Shown in pieces: positions 10,255 to 23,290 of a DNA stretch of 64,000 nt. The DNA is taken from assembly GCA_035222895.1 (NCBI GenBank), contig JAVYIG010000895.1, positions 360,909 through 424,908 on the forward strand, in the 5' to 3' direction. The stretch's first letter is position 1. Each line of letters opens with the position of its first letter. The notes beneath the pieces were generated by a model. It was not told where the DNA came from. It worked only from the letters and a program-made list of their open reading frames with translations, and did no database searches. The DNA is from Strongylocentrotus droebachiensis. Taxonomy: Eukaryota; Echinodermata; Echinoidea; Camarodonta; Strongylocentrotidae. Both the position numbers and the translations under genes were made by a program.

Positions 10255-11433
10255 GTACACTATCGCTCATAAAGTTGGAATATTTTTGTTTTACCCCAAT
10301 TTATGGAATTATTTAAAAAAAATAAAAAAATAATAGATCTAGATAAGAGTATACATTCTCAGATGTTATTGAATAATAATTTGACAATGTGTGTTTTGCG
10401 TGACTGCTAAAGCATGTGTATGCTAATATGCTTATCAACTAGGGGACCTACGCCCTTAAGTCATAAATGACAGTAATGAGGATTAATGCCCCTTAAAAGG
10501 GCACTAATATAAAGCACATCGACACGGTTTTGATCCTGGGGCCTCACAGTTACGAGGCCATTGCTTTGTCACTGAACCATGACTGTACACAGCGGGGGCT
10601 AGGGTAGGGGGCAGTTTCCATAAATGTGTGTTTTCGCGTGACTGCTAAAGCATGTGTATGCTATTATGCTTCAACTAAGGGATCTACGCCCTTAAGTCAT
10701 AAATGACAGTAATGAGGATTAATGCCCCTTAAAAGGGCACTAATATAAAGCACATCGACACGGTTTTGATCCTGGGGCCTCACAGTTACGAGGCCATTGC
10801 TTTGTCACTGAACCATGACTGTACACAGCGGGGGCTAGGGAAGGGGGCAGTTTCCATAAATAAAAAAACAAACAGAAAATGCAATAAATTTTCAATAATT
10901 TATTGCATTTTACCCCGGTTCCCAAAATAAAAAAAATCCTCTGAGTGCCCATGCCTTTAGCCATAATGCATGGCCGTCCAGAGGATTTTGTTATGTTGGG
11001 GACCGGGGTAAAATGCAATAAATTATTGAAAATTTATTGCATTTTCTGTTGTTTTTTTTCTTCAATTTATGGAAACTGCCCCCCCCCCCCCCCCCCGCTG
11101 TGTACAGTCATGGTTCAGTTACAAAGCGATGGCCTCGTAACTGTGAGGCCCCAGGATCAAAACCGTGCCGATGTGCTATATTAGTGCCCGTTTAAGGGGC
11201 ATTAATCCTCATTACTGTCATTTATGACTTAAGGGCGTAGGTCCCCTAGTTGATAAGCATAGTAGCATACACATGCTTTAGCAGTCACGCAAAACACACA
11301 TTATCAAATTATTATTCAATAAAATCTGAGAATGTATACTATTATCTAGATCTATTATTTTTAATTATTTTAAAAATAATTCCATAAATTGGGGTAAAAC
11401 AAAAATATTCCAACTTTATGAGCGACAGTGTAT
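10255..11433. mobile_element. Foldback element, about 1.18 kb, with nested SINE-like sequence
   Basis: The outer ends are inverted copies: ACACTATCGCTCATAAAGTT (left, from about 10257) and CTTTATGAGCGACAGTGTAT (right, to about 11432). Complementarity continues inward through ATGGAATTATTT, TAGATCTAGATAA, AGCATGTGTATGCTA and the CACGGTTTTGATCC segment. The centre is a further hairpin at about 10873-11054 (AAAATGCAATAAATT arms). The left arm alone contains a tandem duplication of about 237 bp (10389-10624 and 10625-10864), so the arms differ in length. The arm sequence GGGACCTACGCCCTTAAGTC and GTAATGAGGATTAATGCC resembles the family-2 SINE. No transposase ORF is visible. Confidence 0.8.
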
Positions 11434-11892
11434 ATCAATGAACAAAATAAGAATTGTACTAGTAGGTTTTCAGATTTATAATAAAAAAGAAATCAAGTGA
11501 AGCACTATTTGTTACAAATGCAGGAGGTTATTCCTCAGGCGTCGGGCAATGGATTGAAAGGATTTTAAGCACGCCTGATTCCGGGATTCGGAAAATGAGA
11601 AGGGAAAAAGCTGATGTTGATTAAAGCGAATATGATGTTCTCTGCTCTGAATGTTGACCTTACTGTACTTGGGCTCTATATGATATCTTTTCGAGGATTC
11701 ACTTTTTCAAACTTGCATTTGGGAGTTATGAGAAACCCAAATGTCGCCCTCTTGTGAGATGCACTTCAATATGCATGTGTTTGCGATAACGGGATACAAG
11801 TTCTAAATTATTTGAAAATTAAAAGAACGTAAAAATCCAACGTACATTAAACCTACCTTTTATTCCATTTGTAGTATTACTATGTGAATCTT

Positions 11893-12532
11893 AAAAGGCA
11901 AGTCCACTCAAAAGATAAATTACTTTCAATAGAAGCAGAAAAATCAGACAAACCAATTTGTAATGACATGAAAAGCTTTGAAAATCACAATATAAATTTC
12001 AAATTTCCCCCAAAAAACCCTATTTCCTCACGCCCAGCATCCACGTTATAATGATAGTAATATGATTTTGTGTGGATGCACTAACATAGAGTAATTGATT
12101 TTCAGTTAAATCATGAAAATGCGAATTTTGATAACTGAGCTATTTATATAAAAGCAATGATTATGAATATACAATATTCAGAAAATAGTATCAATTCTTT
12201 AAAGTTCATTATATATTTTGTGAGATGTCATGCAGGCAATGTGATAAAAATCATATAACCTGGGCAAAGTCATGGGGAAATCAAGTTTTTGGATAAAAAG
12301 ATAAATTAATGCGATAAAGAAATATAAACTGATATATAGTGAGGCAATGACGTCGGAAACTGAAAACCAAATTGGCAATTTGTGAAGTGAATTTCTTAGT
12401 TCCATAGTTTTCATACTTTTTAACAAATTCATAACTTCCTTATTAGTTACCCGATTTTACTCAAATTTGTTTTACTCTGTTTTTCTGCATTTATTAAAAT
12501 CAAATATTTTTGAGGTGGGCTTAGCCTTCTAG
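11893..12532. mobile_element. MITE-like element with AAAGGCAAGTCCAC termini
   Basis: The left end AAAGGCAAGTCCACTCAAAA and the right end (complement of GAGGTGGGCTTAGCCTTCTA) form imperfect inverted repeats about 640 bp apart. The same terminus (complement of GGTGGACTTGCCCTTT) occurs at 62845-62862. The interior is non-coding. Confidence 0.65.
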
Positions 12533-13448
12533 TTTAAATAGCACATCGGCTTTACTAGATCTTCTGACTGGAAAATAAAAAAAGGACGTAATTATCTAAT
12601 GCAACTGTAAGAGTGACTTCGGGATATCAAGTACACAGTATGCAACGGTTTTGCTTCGTCAACAAATATGTATCATTATAATTTTCTGAAAAAGTCAGTT
12701 AGTTCCAGGCAAACAAATTCAAGCTACTAACATACAATATACAAACTCTGATTGTTGCGAGGGTTGTATATATTTGCTTACGCTTAACAGACAAATGTTA
12801 TAATGCTTATAAGACGCAAGTATAATGCTTATAGGATTTACGACGTCTTGTTTCTTGTGTGGTATGTTAAGTTCAAGAAATTACACAAGCGTAGACCATA
12901 CAAATTGGAAATTTGATTATTAAGCGAAGAATATTGAAGTTTATCACAATTTCTTTAATCGGGAGATAAGTCAGTGGACGTTAGTATATATTTATTTCAA
13001 TGTGAAGAAAGAGAAGAGCACAGAGATACGATATATTAGCTAGTACAAGTACATGCAGGTTTTTCTTTGAATCTGTGAATCTTTTAATCATAATCACTGT
13101 ATTGGCAATACCCCGCCGTGATGTCCTAAATAGCACCTCCGCCCTCTCTCGTTTAAAACTACACCAAGTGCTTCGGCGAATGAATAAAGATACCGTCATC
13201 TGATTGGACAAATATCGCTTTACGTCATGTCACGTCATCGAAACGTAGAAATGTGTTAACCAATGATAAGCGTGCATTAACGAGAAAATGGAAAGGATGA
13301 GTTGAAGACAGAGGAAGTGTTATCAACAGAAGACGAATAATGAGTGTTTTTAAGTATAGCAGAACGGAATATTTTTTAAAAAATAATCATGATTATTTCA
13401 TTAAAGTTTCACAGAATGTCCCGACGAATGGAATTTCACATCAATCAT

Positions 13449-13993
13449 TATTAAAGGTACTATGTCCCATTTGCAGGTCCAAAAAATGAGAAAGTTAAAT
13501 TCCAACTGCATTTGAAAGATAATACTAATTTAGAACTTCCCTAAAAAAAGGTGGGGCTTGAAAATGTCTTCAAGTGGGAAAATAACAACTATTAGTTGTC
13601 AAATCGACTTTAGGGCTATAGAGCCCAAAAGTAATAGTCTTGATTATCAGACAGTTGTACCGAATGGTCATACGTTTTATGCTGCGCAAACATTCAATCA
13701 GTTTAATCTTGGCCATCACAAGAAGTGGGTTATTGATGTAGACAAATGCTCATGTACCCTTTACAACTCTTTTCATGTATGTTATTACCAAAGAAGAAAA
13801 AAAGCCAGTCAGTCACTCAATAGTGTCTGACAGTGAAGTCTAGCAAGTAAACGGGTTACCTTGCATAATTTGAATATGAGGACACTGCTAAGGTTTAAAT
13901 TTCACAGATAGGACATACATGACATATTTATAATTCCTGCAAAGTTCTACAAAATTTGAGGTTGGCTGCAAAAGGAACATAGTACCTTTAATA
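13449..13993. mobile_element. MITE-like element with TTAAAGGTACTATGT termini
   Basis: The left end TATTAAAGGTACTATGTCCC (continuing TTTGCAG) and right end GGAACATAGTACCTTTAATA are inverted repeats of about 28 bp enclosing about 545 bp. It lies about 1.5 kb upstream of the Prrx start codon. The 90-codon ORF inside it has no supporting feature. Confidence 0.78.
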
Positions 13994-14399
13994 TAAAGGT
14001 GCTGTCCAATCACAATTCAAGGAGTAGACACAAATTTCTTCAGAAAAAACACAACTCTCTATACTACACAGTGGTGTATATCAAGCATATGGGCTGTCAG
14101 CACACACCCCTCCCCCTACCTTTGCTTTTCAAAAACCGAAGACCCAACGGTAACAACAACAACAACAACAACAATGCAAATAGGCAATGGGGTTTTCACA
14201 TGCAAGGCTGTCCAGATACATTTCCCACCCTATTGCCCCCCCCCCCCTACCCCCCCCCCCACCCCCCTCCTTCTCCAAATAAATACAATTTCGGATACGC
14301 TACTGTTCGTAATTCTTCTCTCATATTCTTGTACTCTCTTCGATCTAAATTATACTTCATCACTCTCCTTGTAGCTCACTTTCTTCTTACCACATAGAG

Positions 14400-15454
14400 T
14401 GTTAACTTCAGCCGTGCCTGGATGTGTGTGTGTCCGCTGTTGCGAAAGACGCTCACAACTTTCATCTTGCTCGCGCGCTGTCGTCGTTTCGGCTAGTCTC
14501 GCATCAAGTGCCTTCAAGCAAAAAAGAAAGGTTGATTTTTTTCTTCAGAAGAAGCGCTCTTTGCTTGGTGGCAAAGCCGACTATTCATCTTCCTTGTCAA
14601 AATCTTCATCAGCATCTCCGGTCGGACACGAAGGGCCGTGTTTCTAGATCCTCCTTAATTCCTCGCTAAGCGTCAGAGGCTAAACGCTTTTATTTTTCGG
14701 ATCACTCTTCTCCAAAGTTTCGCTCAGCCCTCCCTCCCTGTCTCTCTCTGGCACTCTCTTCCTCATCACCAGTTTTTGATGCCCTGCTCGCATTCGGGAC
14801 TTCGGAAGGAACGGATTCCGATCCAGGCGAAATTTGATCATAGCTTTTATCAGATTTGCACAAATTTAATCAAAACGATATTCATCTGATTTTCGGGGTC
14901 AGCGATCGGGGACATCAACAAATTCAAGTTCATCATCGTTTTGTCTTTCGGAAATGACAATTCACACGCCGTATAGCCTGTTTAACTTTGCGTGATTATG
15001 TAACTTTTGTTTATATTTTTTCGTCTCCTTCGAATCTTCGTGAAGTGCAAGTAAAAAGTGACTTGGCACCTAAGTGACATAGAAAATAACTTCGAGTTCG
15101 ATAATTAACACGAGATTTCTTTTGTTCGGTTGATGTGAACAAAGATTAAATTATAATCCAAACCGTTCAACCATTCTTTCGTGACAATCCTCCACGCTGG
15201 AAAAATTGAAAGCTTTTGAAAAACAGTGAAAGGAGTATTATACCTTATAGCTAATCTCATTTTTGCTGCAAGACTTTACAATTAACAAATATGTTTCAAA
15301 AGAATATAACAGAAGCATCTATAATTACCACTATGCTGCATTGAACAGTAAAGTTGCTATTCAACTTTTGCTTCCAGAGAAATAAACTGCGCTATCTTCA
15401 TCATTTGCGTATATTTATGATAAATTAGTAAAGACGACTACATAAACACTCAAC
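14400..15454 (+). other. Prrx 5' UTR / promoter-proximal region
   Basis: About 1 kb of higher-complexity DNA without clear repeats lies immediately upstream of the exon 1 ATG, with several CG dinucleotides between 14440 and 14640. The transcription start and any TATA element cannot be placed with confidence. Short ORFs at 14399-14669 have no recognisable motif. Confidence 0.35.
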
Positions 15455-15881
15455 ATGATGATGGACACGGCCATGCACGGCGTCGCCGAAGGTTTCGGCG
15501 TCTCTACCTCTCAGTCGCAGGCTCACCAGTCCGCGGTAGCAGCACACAGTCAACACAACCAACACCATCACACTTTGCATCAGCATCAGCAACTCGCGCT
15601 CCACCAGCGGACCGATGCCTCCTTACAAGCCGAAGCAGCCGGCGTGGACGTCAATGGACTCACCCCCTCCGATGCCGTAGCCGCCGCGGCTCTCGGTGCG
15701 ACTGGTTTAGGCGGTCATCATCACCATCATCATCAGCATCATAATGGTGGCCGAGGGTTCTCAGTGTCTCATCTTCTAAACCTGCAGGATGTAAGCGGGT
15801 TTGGCGATCACGGTCACGGCGATGGGATGGGAGGCATGCCGGTCAGAGACGGCTCACCCAGCGGGATCATGTGCGGTGATG
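15455..15881 (+). CDS. prrx: Paired-related homeobox protein (Prrx type), coding exon 1
   Basis: The ATG at 15455 opens a 142-codon exon ending in phase 1 at a GTATGT donor (15882). It contains His/Gln-rich runs (about residues 22-60 and 89-98), an Ala-rich stretch, and near residues 102-112 the motif GFSVSHLLNLQDV. FSVSHLLDLEE is the conserved N-terminal motif of Prrx1/Prrx2 proteins, so this exon independently supports the assignment made from the homeodomain. Prrx proteins are nuclear DNA-binding regulators of mesenchymal/mesodermal programmes in bilaterians. The exon is longer than its vertebrate counterpart mainly because of the homopolymeric runs. A second in-frame ATG three bases later (15458) could also serve as start. 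Confidence 0.9.
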
Positions 15882-16874
15882 GTATGTTTATCTATATTTT
15901 TACATCAATTATATTTTTAAATAATGATTGTGTCGTGTTTTTCAGAAGTTAGAATTCTGATAAAAAGTGTGGATTATAATTAACCCAGTGGATACCACTC
16001 GGTTTTATCTCGACCTAAAAAAAGAAAATTAACAAATTTTCCCCCCTTCCCCTCGATACCGTAACCTCAATATATAATGTCTAGGGATGTTTTATCATTA
16101 AGAAAACGTTCTCACTATACATCAAAATAAAAATATTATTTACAAAAAGTCCTCTCTTCAAATTTTTGGTGTCATTTAAGTATGGGAGACGAGTTATTTT
16201 TGACTCTGAGATTCGTTTTGTTTACTTGGGTAAGTGTTTACCACAAAATTACTCTTGCGAATTCGCGTTGCCAAATCATGGGACCTTTACTTTCATCAAG
16301 AAAAGAAGATTTTTCTTCGACTTCTATAATTTGTATAGTTATTTAACAGAGATTTGTGTATTGAATATGGCCTAGATATTTTGCGTGCATTACACAATAA
16401 ATAATGCTCTTTATATCAAGTCGTATACATTTTTACTTGGTAGCATAAAGCTAATCACGGGAATCACGATATTCATAAATTATATACAAATATAACAATC
16501 CATATATTATTTTTAAAGAACGTAATTTTTGGATTTATTTGATTATAGTGTTTCATGACTAATAAGATATGATAATAATGATAACAAAATTAATAATGAA
16601 ACACATTCCTGCCAGTGACATGAATGAAGTAATGTAATTGCTAATACAAGCTTGAAAAAAGGTATTATAAAAATTACTAAATGCGTTTACAACATTAACG
16701 TGAAAGCTTCGTTTACATTTGATAATATGAATCTAAGTTGAAGTTCTTTCTCTCTATTTGATATCACAAATTAATATAGATTATATACATCAACATTATA
16801 CATGAAGTATTCTAGATATTCAAAATGTTCTACAAATGTATTCCTTCGCCTTAGCATGATACCATTATTTATTA

Positions 16875-17196
16875 ACTGTTGTTGCTGCTGCTGCTACTAC
16901 TACAACAACATCAACTACTACTACAACTACTACTACTACTTCTAATACAACCACCTCAACTATACTACTCCTACTACTAGGCCTACTACTACTACTACTA
17001 CTACCAGTGGCGGATCCAGGGGGGGGGGGGCCCGGGGGGCCCGGGCCCCCCCCCCCCCCCCCCCTTGAGAAAAAAATCATGTAAAATCACGTGATTTTTA
17101 CCTTTTTGGGGGGTTGGGCCCCCCCCCTGGCGCTCAAGGGGGGGTGCAAATCGAAAATTTTTCGAGGACCAAAAAAAAAAAAAAAATGTCTTCACT

Positions 17197-17250
<54 letters not shown>

Positions 17251-17352
17251 ACTGAGAGACTTTTCGGCCGGCGCGATTTTCAAATTTTCGGGAGCAAAAA
17301 AAAATGAAGAAAGTTGGGCCCCCTCCCCTAAGAAATCCTGGATCCGCGCCTG

Positions 17353-17389
<37 letters not shown>

Positions 17390-17560
17390 TTACTACTACT
17401 CATACTACTACCACTACTACTACCACTATCACCACCACCTCTTATACTACTGCTACTACCACTTCTACTACTAATACTACTACTACGCCTACCTCTTCTA
17501 CAACTACTACTACTACTACTGGTACAATCTTCACTACTTCTACAACTACTACTGCACTTT
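16875..17560. repeat. (ACT)n microsatellite interrupted by an element
   Basis: Imperfect CTA/ACT triplets run from 16875 to 17003 and resume at 17352-17560. The interruption is the element listed at 17004-17351. The acidic, Ser- or Val-rich ORFs over it are artefacts. Confidence 0.85.
17004..17351. mobile_element. Short element with GTGGCGGATCCAGG ends and long poly-C tracts
   Basis: The left end CAGTGGCGGATCCAGGGG and the right end (complement of CCTGGATCCGCGCCTGA) are inverted repeats. The interior has long C/G homopolymers (about 17049-17064 and an uninterrupted C run of about 50 bases at 17200-17250). It split an (ACT)n microsatellite. Homopolymer lengths may be inexact in the assembly. 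Confidence 0.65.
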
Positions 17561-18559
17561 TTTTAAACGTGTAATACTACTATTCCACAACACCAAACTT
17601 GTTATAAACTTAACGTCAACAAATTTACCATTATACAATAAAGAGGTTTATTAAACCTGCAAATTTCCCTTACAATGATTTGACCTTTTGGGACAACAGA
17701 GAATCAATATCGTCTGATTGGTGACAGATTACTTTTAAATATGGACCCTTTCCTTTTCTGTACTTTTTTCCCTCAATATTCAATACAGTTCAAAATAATT
17801 TTAGTATTTCTTTTCAAAATTAACAAAATAATTTTTTCCATGTAAGGACTAAAATGAGAAATGATAAACAATTTCAATTGGAATTAAACAGCGCGATATC
17901 AATATTGTAAATAGTGGCCTTCGATACTTAAGTACCGCATCACATACGTACAGTAATTCACCATGACTGTTAAAAAGTACATTTATGTTACAGTCAGTTA
18001 CCAGAATCATAAAACCAGGATACCTAAAAATTTAATTTGTGGTTTAAAAAAAATAATTAAAAAATACTGTAATGTAGCTGCCAGTACAGCTCACTTCTCA
18101 CAGTATAGTATAACACAGAACAGATATGACGGAGATATAACAGAAATGAAACATAAATGGGGATATGATGAAACGTATATAATACATATTATAATAGAGA
18201 TATGATGAAACATAATCATTATAACGGAGATATCAATCAGAACCCCAATTCATTTTGATTATGCATCTAACATGTCGAAACGTCATTAGTAATGATGGGA
18301 ATACATTGATACGGCCATTTAAAGAAGGAGTCCTATCAATTGGAATTCGCTGAGAGAAAAGCCACTGCAAAACCCATTATTCCCACCAGTAAAAGTGACA
18401 TAACAGATACGGTTTACCGAGAAATAAGTAACATATGCATTCTAGCGGACAATGTGAGAATAAGTCTGTATTCGTCTACCTTTTCATTGGTTAAAACGAT
18501 ACGTGTATATCTTTATGCTTATGTCACATAGTATGTATTATTTATGCAGCTTTGTAGAA

Positions 18560-18623
18560 ACACATGACATTTTGTTGTTGCTGCTGCTGCTGTTGTTATT
18601 ATCATTGTCATTACTTTTATCAT

Positions 18624-18665
<42 letters not shown>

Positions 18666-18738
18666 TAGTAGTGGTAGTAGTAGTAGTGGTGGTATAGTGG
18701 TAGTCATATGAGTAGTAGTAGAAGTGGTGGTAGTAGTA

Positions 18739-18789
<51 letters not shown>

Positions 18790-19060
18790 TCAGTAGTTAC
18801 TATTAACATCATCTTCATTATTATCACTATAACTTGTTATTATAATTATTGAATATTATTAATATCACTATCATTATTATCATCGTTATCATTGTTATCA
18901 TTATTATTATCATTATTACTACTCCTGCTATTAGTACTACTACTATTTCTGCTACTGTTACTACTACTGTCATCATTCTCATGATCAATATGATTGTTAC
19001 CGTCGTGATCATTAATTTTGCTGATAAAATATTATTAGCATTATTGTTATCATTGCCCTA
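18560..19060. repeat. (TAG)n and (ATT/ATC)n microsatellite block
   Basis: TAG/TGG triplets from about 18627 to 18795 are preceded by TTG/CTG triplets and followed by ATT/ATC/ACT-rich sequence to about 19060. It is non-coding in all frames apart from homopolymeric artefacts. Confidence 0.88.
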
Positions 19061-19721
19061 ACTATATATTTATATTATTATTTTGCCTATCATCTGTAAA
19101 ATCATCCATTCATGCGTCTTTCGTGTTTTTGTTACCTTCGATGGAGCTAGAAATAAACAGTATCACGTGATATCTGTCCAGTAACCATGGTAAAATCTGG
19201 TAACTAGCGCATAAACTGAGCCAAAATGATGTCTAAATATAAGAGAAACAGGAATGTTTAATTACGAATCAAGGCCAATATTACACAACAGTTGACGTAA
19301 TGATCTTTAATTAATTTGGTTTGAAAAGGAACCATAGAAACCAAAGCACTTCGATTTACAAAAATAGAAGGGATGGTAATTAATGATGATGATGGTAACA
19401 AATTGTAATAATGGTAGCACTAATGTTTAGCGCTCATAACGGAAAGTGCGGAAGGCGCTTTATTTTTAGCCGGATTTTTTTTCTTTGTTTTCTAAATTTT
19501 TTGATGTGATTTTAGGAATAACAAAAATGCAATATTCATATCATACAGGCAAGTATAAAAACATGACATCAACAAAAGAACATGACACATCGGTTACAGT
19601 GAGCAAATAACAAATGTATAAACCCATAAACTGGTGAAAATTATTATAATGAGTTAGTGTAAGTTAATTAATGAATGATATACTGTTGACAACTGAATTA
19701 TTAAAACCCTTGGAAATTTGA

Positions 19722-19723
<2 letters not shown>

Positions 19724-19752
<29 letters not shown>
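19724..19752. repeat. (GT)n microsatellite
   Basis: An uninterrupted GT tract of about 14 units. Confidence 0.9.
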
Positions 19753-19754
<2 letters not shown>

Positions 19755-21269
19755 CGTAACTAAAGAATGAAAAGTTGACTGGTTGAATTAGGGCCTTTGT
19801 TTAATACCATTGGATGTATAAACTTTATTTTTTACATTCTCAAGAAACATAAATCAGGACAAATACATGTTTACATACTTTAAACAAATTACAAAACTTG
19901 GTAAGGGTATGAATATTTTTTTTTTTTTTTACCTGTACATCTTCTGTTCTTTTACGAATATATATTTGTTCATATCATTGATATACATGCATTTTATCCC
20001 AAACTACATAGATATAGTGCATAGTACAGTATGCGGAAACACTCAGGCATTTGGAGGATTCATTTGCATGTAAAAACATTGTTAGCAAATTCATTCTTAG
20101 GGCATATGTGCACTGGTAGCTTAATCAAGGGATAGATGGTGGATGGGGTATTGTTTTAGCACTAGATGAAGCAGACTGGATAGCCGCCCAATGGAAGCTA
20201 GAGCAGCAGAGCATCATCAACATCATCAGTGTTTCGTCAAGATGAGACTGCACTTTCTCCTCCATTCACTGTTCTGTTCATATCATCATATCATCACCCC
20301 TGAACCATATACCTGAGATGCACTTTCGCTTTTTTTTTTTTTTCTTCTTTCTTTCTGGTCTCCCTCCATGCAAAATGCTATTGGTGGGACATGCTGGAGG
20401 GGCGGTGTAGGACAGCGGGTTTCCAATTAAGCATCCACGGGAGCCGACACGGCGGCAAACCTCACACAAGGCCGCTCTCTCACCAATCCATACACCACGT
20501 GTTGAAAACCCGGACTATAAGCACTCCGCCCTGATCGTTTTTAAATCCCGCAATTGATTTTTTCCCTACTTGTCGCCGAATTATTGCTCTGTAATCTAAT
20601 TAGCCTTAACCTTGAAATTGGTCTCCATAAATATCCCGCATAAAGTTATGAAATATTTCGACATGGCATTCCAAAAGTTGATCTCTTTATTTAATGAGAC
20701 ATTAATATCAATATTAGACCACTTATATTGACACGGATAATTCATGCATTGAGGTTGTAGTGTTAATACAGTGTATGTGAGCCTACCCCTCCCCCTCCAC
20801 ATCTCCACAAATTATCCTCTCCTTCCCATTATCTCCATCTCTTTCCATCCTTATCTTTCTCTCTACCCCTCCCTCTCCCCTTCACTCCCATTTCTCCCCT
20901 CTCATCTACCCCCTCCGTCTACCATGCTCCAATAATCCTTTCAATAACCCTTTTTTAAGGGGAGGATTTTATCTTTAAAATACAATACGTAGATTGAAAT
21001 ACTGACAATCTCCCCGAGATATAATTATCTTTCATAGTTTTTTGATTATATTTGATTGGTAGCAAGATGCATTATAACATTTGAAATGTTTTCTTTTAAA
21101 TATTTCATATAGTATTAACAAACGATATCACAAATTATAATGATAATACCTCTGAGTAGCAAGATGCAAAATAATTTTCAAAATGGGCGTTATGTATGTA
21201 TGAATTATACTTCAAATATAGATTAGAATAAGGCTACACCCTATAGTATTACACAAGCGATATCACAAA

Positions 21270-21382
21270 TAATAATAATGATAATAGGCTAATTAAATAA
21301 CAATAATAATAATGATAATAATAACAATAATGATAATAATAGGCTAACAATGATAATTAGTATGATAATAATAATATTACCA
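21270..21382. repeat. (AAT/GAT)n low-complexity tract
   Basis: Imperfect AATAATAATGATAAT triplets without other features. Confidence 0.8.
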
Positions 21383-23123
21383 CTGAGTAATTACAATTGT
21401 TTCTATGCTTGTCAATCTTAACTCGTGATTAGTCTCGTGTATGCATTATACCTCATACTGATTCCATACGGAAATAAAAACGTACGTAATAAGTTGATTC
21501 AAACTTTATTCATTCACAATAACTCTCTCATTCTAGCACTATGATTTTCCAAATCCTTAAGCAAGGCACGGATAAAGCTTCTAGATAACAAGAAAATCTA
21601 CACTATTTCCGTGACCGATTGAAATATCTATATAAAATAAAAGATAATTGCAAATGTTTCCCCATGATGAAAATCTATTGTTAGAACGGGGTCAATGTTT
21701 GTTTGTTTTGTTTTAAATTGAAACACCTCTGTACACCTGGTATTAGTTGTAACAGACATTGCAATCAAACATTGACAGACATTGCAATCAAACATTGATA
21801 GACATTGCTCACAATCTGCGGGAACAGTTTTTATCGTCATGATTTTTAATCGCTTATTGTTTAATAACCTCTGATTAAATGCAAGTAGAATATAGAAAAA
21901 ATACTACGAAATATTTTTGCCCAATTTTATGCGTTTTTTTTCTCCCTCTGATTAACCCACGGAATGAAACGCATGGGGTAATTATAAACACCGAACTTTA
22001 ATGTAAGAAATGGCGGCTTGGGCAGATTCCGTGTATACGACCGGACCGCCCTGTGGTTGCGCATTCATTTCGCCGTCCGTCTTGAGATGGCGAGCGAAAG
22101 TCGGATAATTAAAAGAATATCGAGTTTCCTTTTTCAATTTGTCGACAGGAAACTGTTGAGTGTCACAGACGGAAATTGATTTCCGAGCGGTATCCGACGT
22201 AAGACGAATTTCGATGGATATGAAAGAAACAATTTAATGTCGTCTTTTATTCTTTTGTCTTTATTAAATATTTCGAAATTGCGTTCTTATGCTGGCTCTT
22301 TCAATATGTTCCAGGAAAATTTCATTCTATTTGAAGGATTTGTCGGAGACTTTTAAAATGCCTTGCGTTTTATCTCTGAATCGGAATGTTGTCACTTATT
22401 AAATTTATGACTAAATGTTTCAATCATCCTTTCTCCAAACTCCCTATATTCGTCGCTCTTCCCCATCTCACTCTATATCTCCCCCCCCCCCTGCAACATT
22501 AAACTCTCTCTCATCCAATCATCTTTATTTCTCTAACCTGATCGTCTTTTATTCATGTATTGAAGAAGAAAAATCGTTCATGAAGATAAGAGCAACACAG
22601 CATTATTTCCCTCTTATATCTCTTCTTTTCATCTCATGAACTGTGCACCTAAACGGAGTTATATTGTCAAAGGATGAAAGAGCTCATAAATCTTACTATA
22701 GCATAATCAATATGTGTCTTTACCTTTACCCTAAATTCTGGAAGAATGCTGTATAGTCTCGGCAGTTCCAGTTCGAGCTCATGTTTTCATCCTTAATATA
22801 ATTTTAGCATGGTGCATTGGCGATTGTTGTATACCTCTGTTTGATTTGTATAATATGTGGGATATTTAAATAATAGTTCTAATCCGGATTTATACAATAC
22901 CAACAAATGGAGGAGAAAAAAAACATGTAAAATGCAAATTTCTTCCACTGGATTCGAGCTTCACTGAGCTGAAGAATGATGATTATCTCATAGATTTGCA
23001 CTTTCCCCTTCTCCACTGCCTTTCTGCCCCCTCCTCAATCTGTAATCATAATCAACGGCTGATTCATCGCACGGTGTAATGTACTATTGTCTGCTTCTCA
23101 GACAAGATGGGACTACCCTCAGT

Positions 23124-23290
23124 GTTAAAGAGAAGGTTGAGTTCTGGGAAGATGAAAACTGATTTTTAAGCTTTTCCATTCTGTTATGCTATAGTGTGGG
23201 AGAATGCCTTAGTAGGAATGTCACATGATAAGACTTGCTCTTTAAATGTCCTCGTATTCGAAATGTGACAAGAAATGGTTATTGTTTGGA
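23124..23290 (+). repeat. Dispersed repeat, copy 2
   Basis: Collinear match to 3265-3430, starting at GTTAAAGAGAAGGTTGAGTT. It is followed by a (TA)n tract at about 23325-23350. Confidence 0.55.

Noticed and set aside
13558..13830. 90-codon ORF upstream of Prrx
   Set aside because: It lies wholly within a short inverted-repeat element, with no domain or splice support.
16865..17403. Gly/Pro/Ser-rich ORFs on both strands
   Set aside because: They are produced by poly-C/poly-G tracts and (ACT)n repeats.
18503..19061. Poly-Val, poly-Thr and Ile-rich ORFs
   Set aside because: They are translations of trinucleotide microsatellites.
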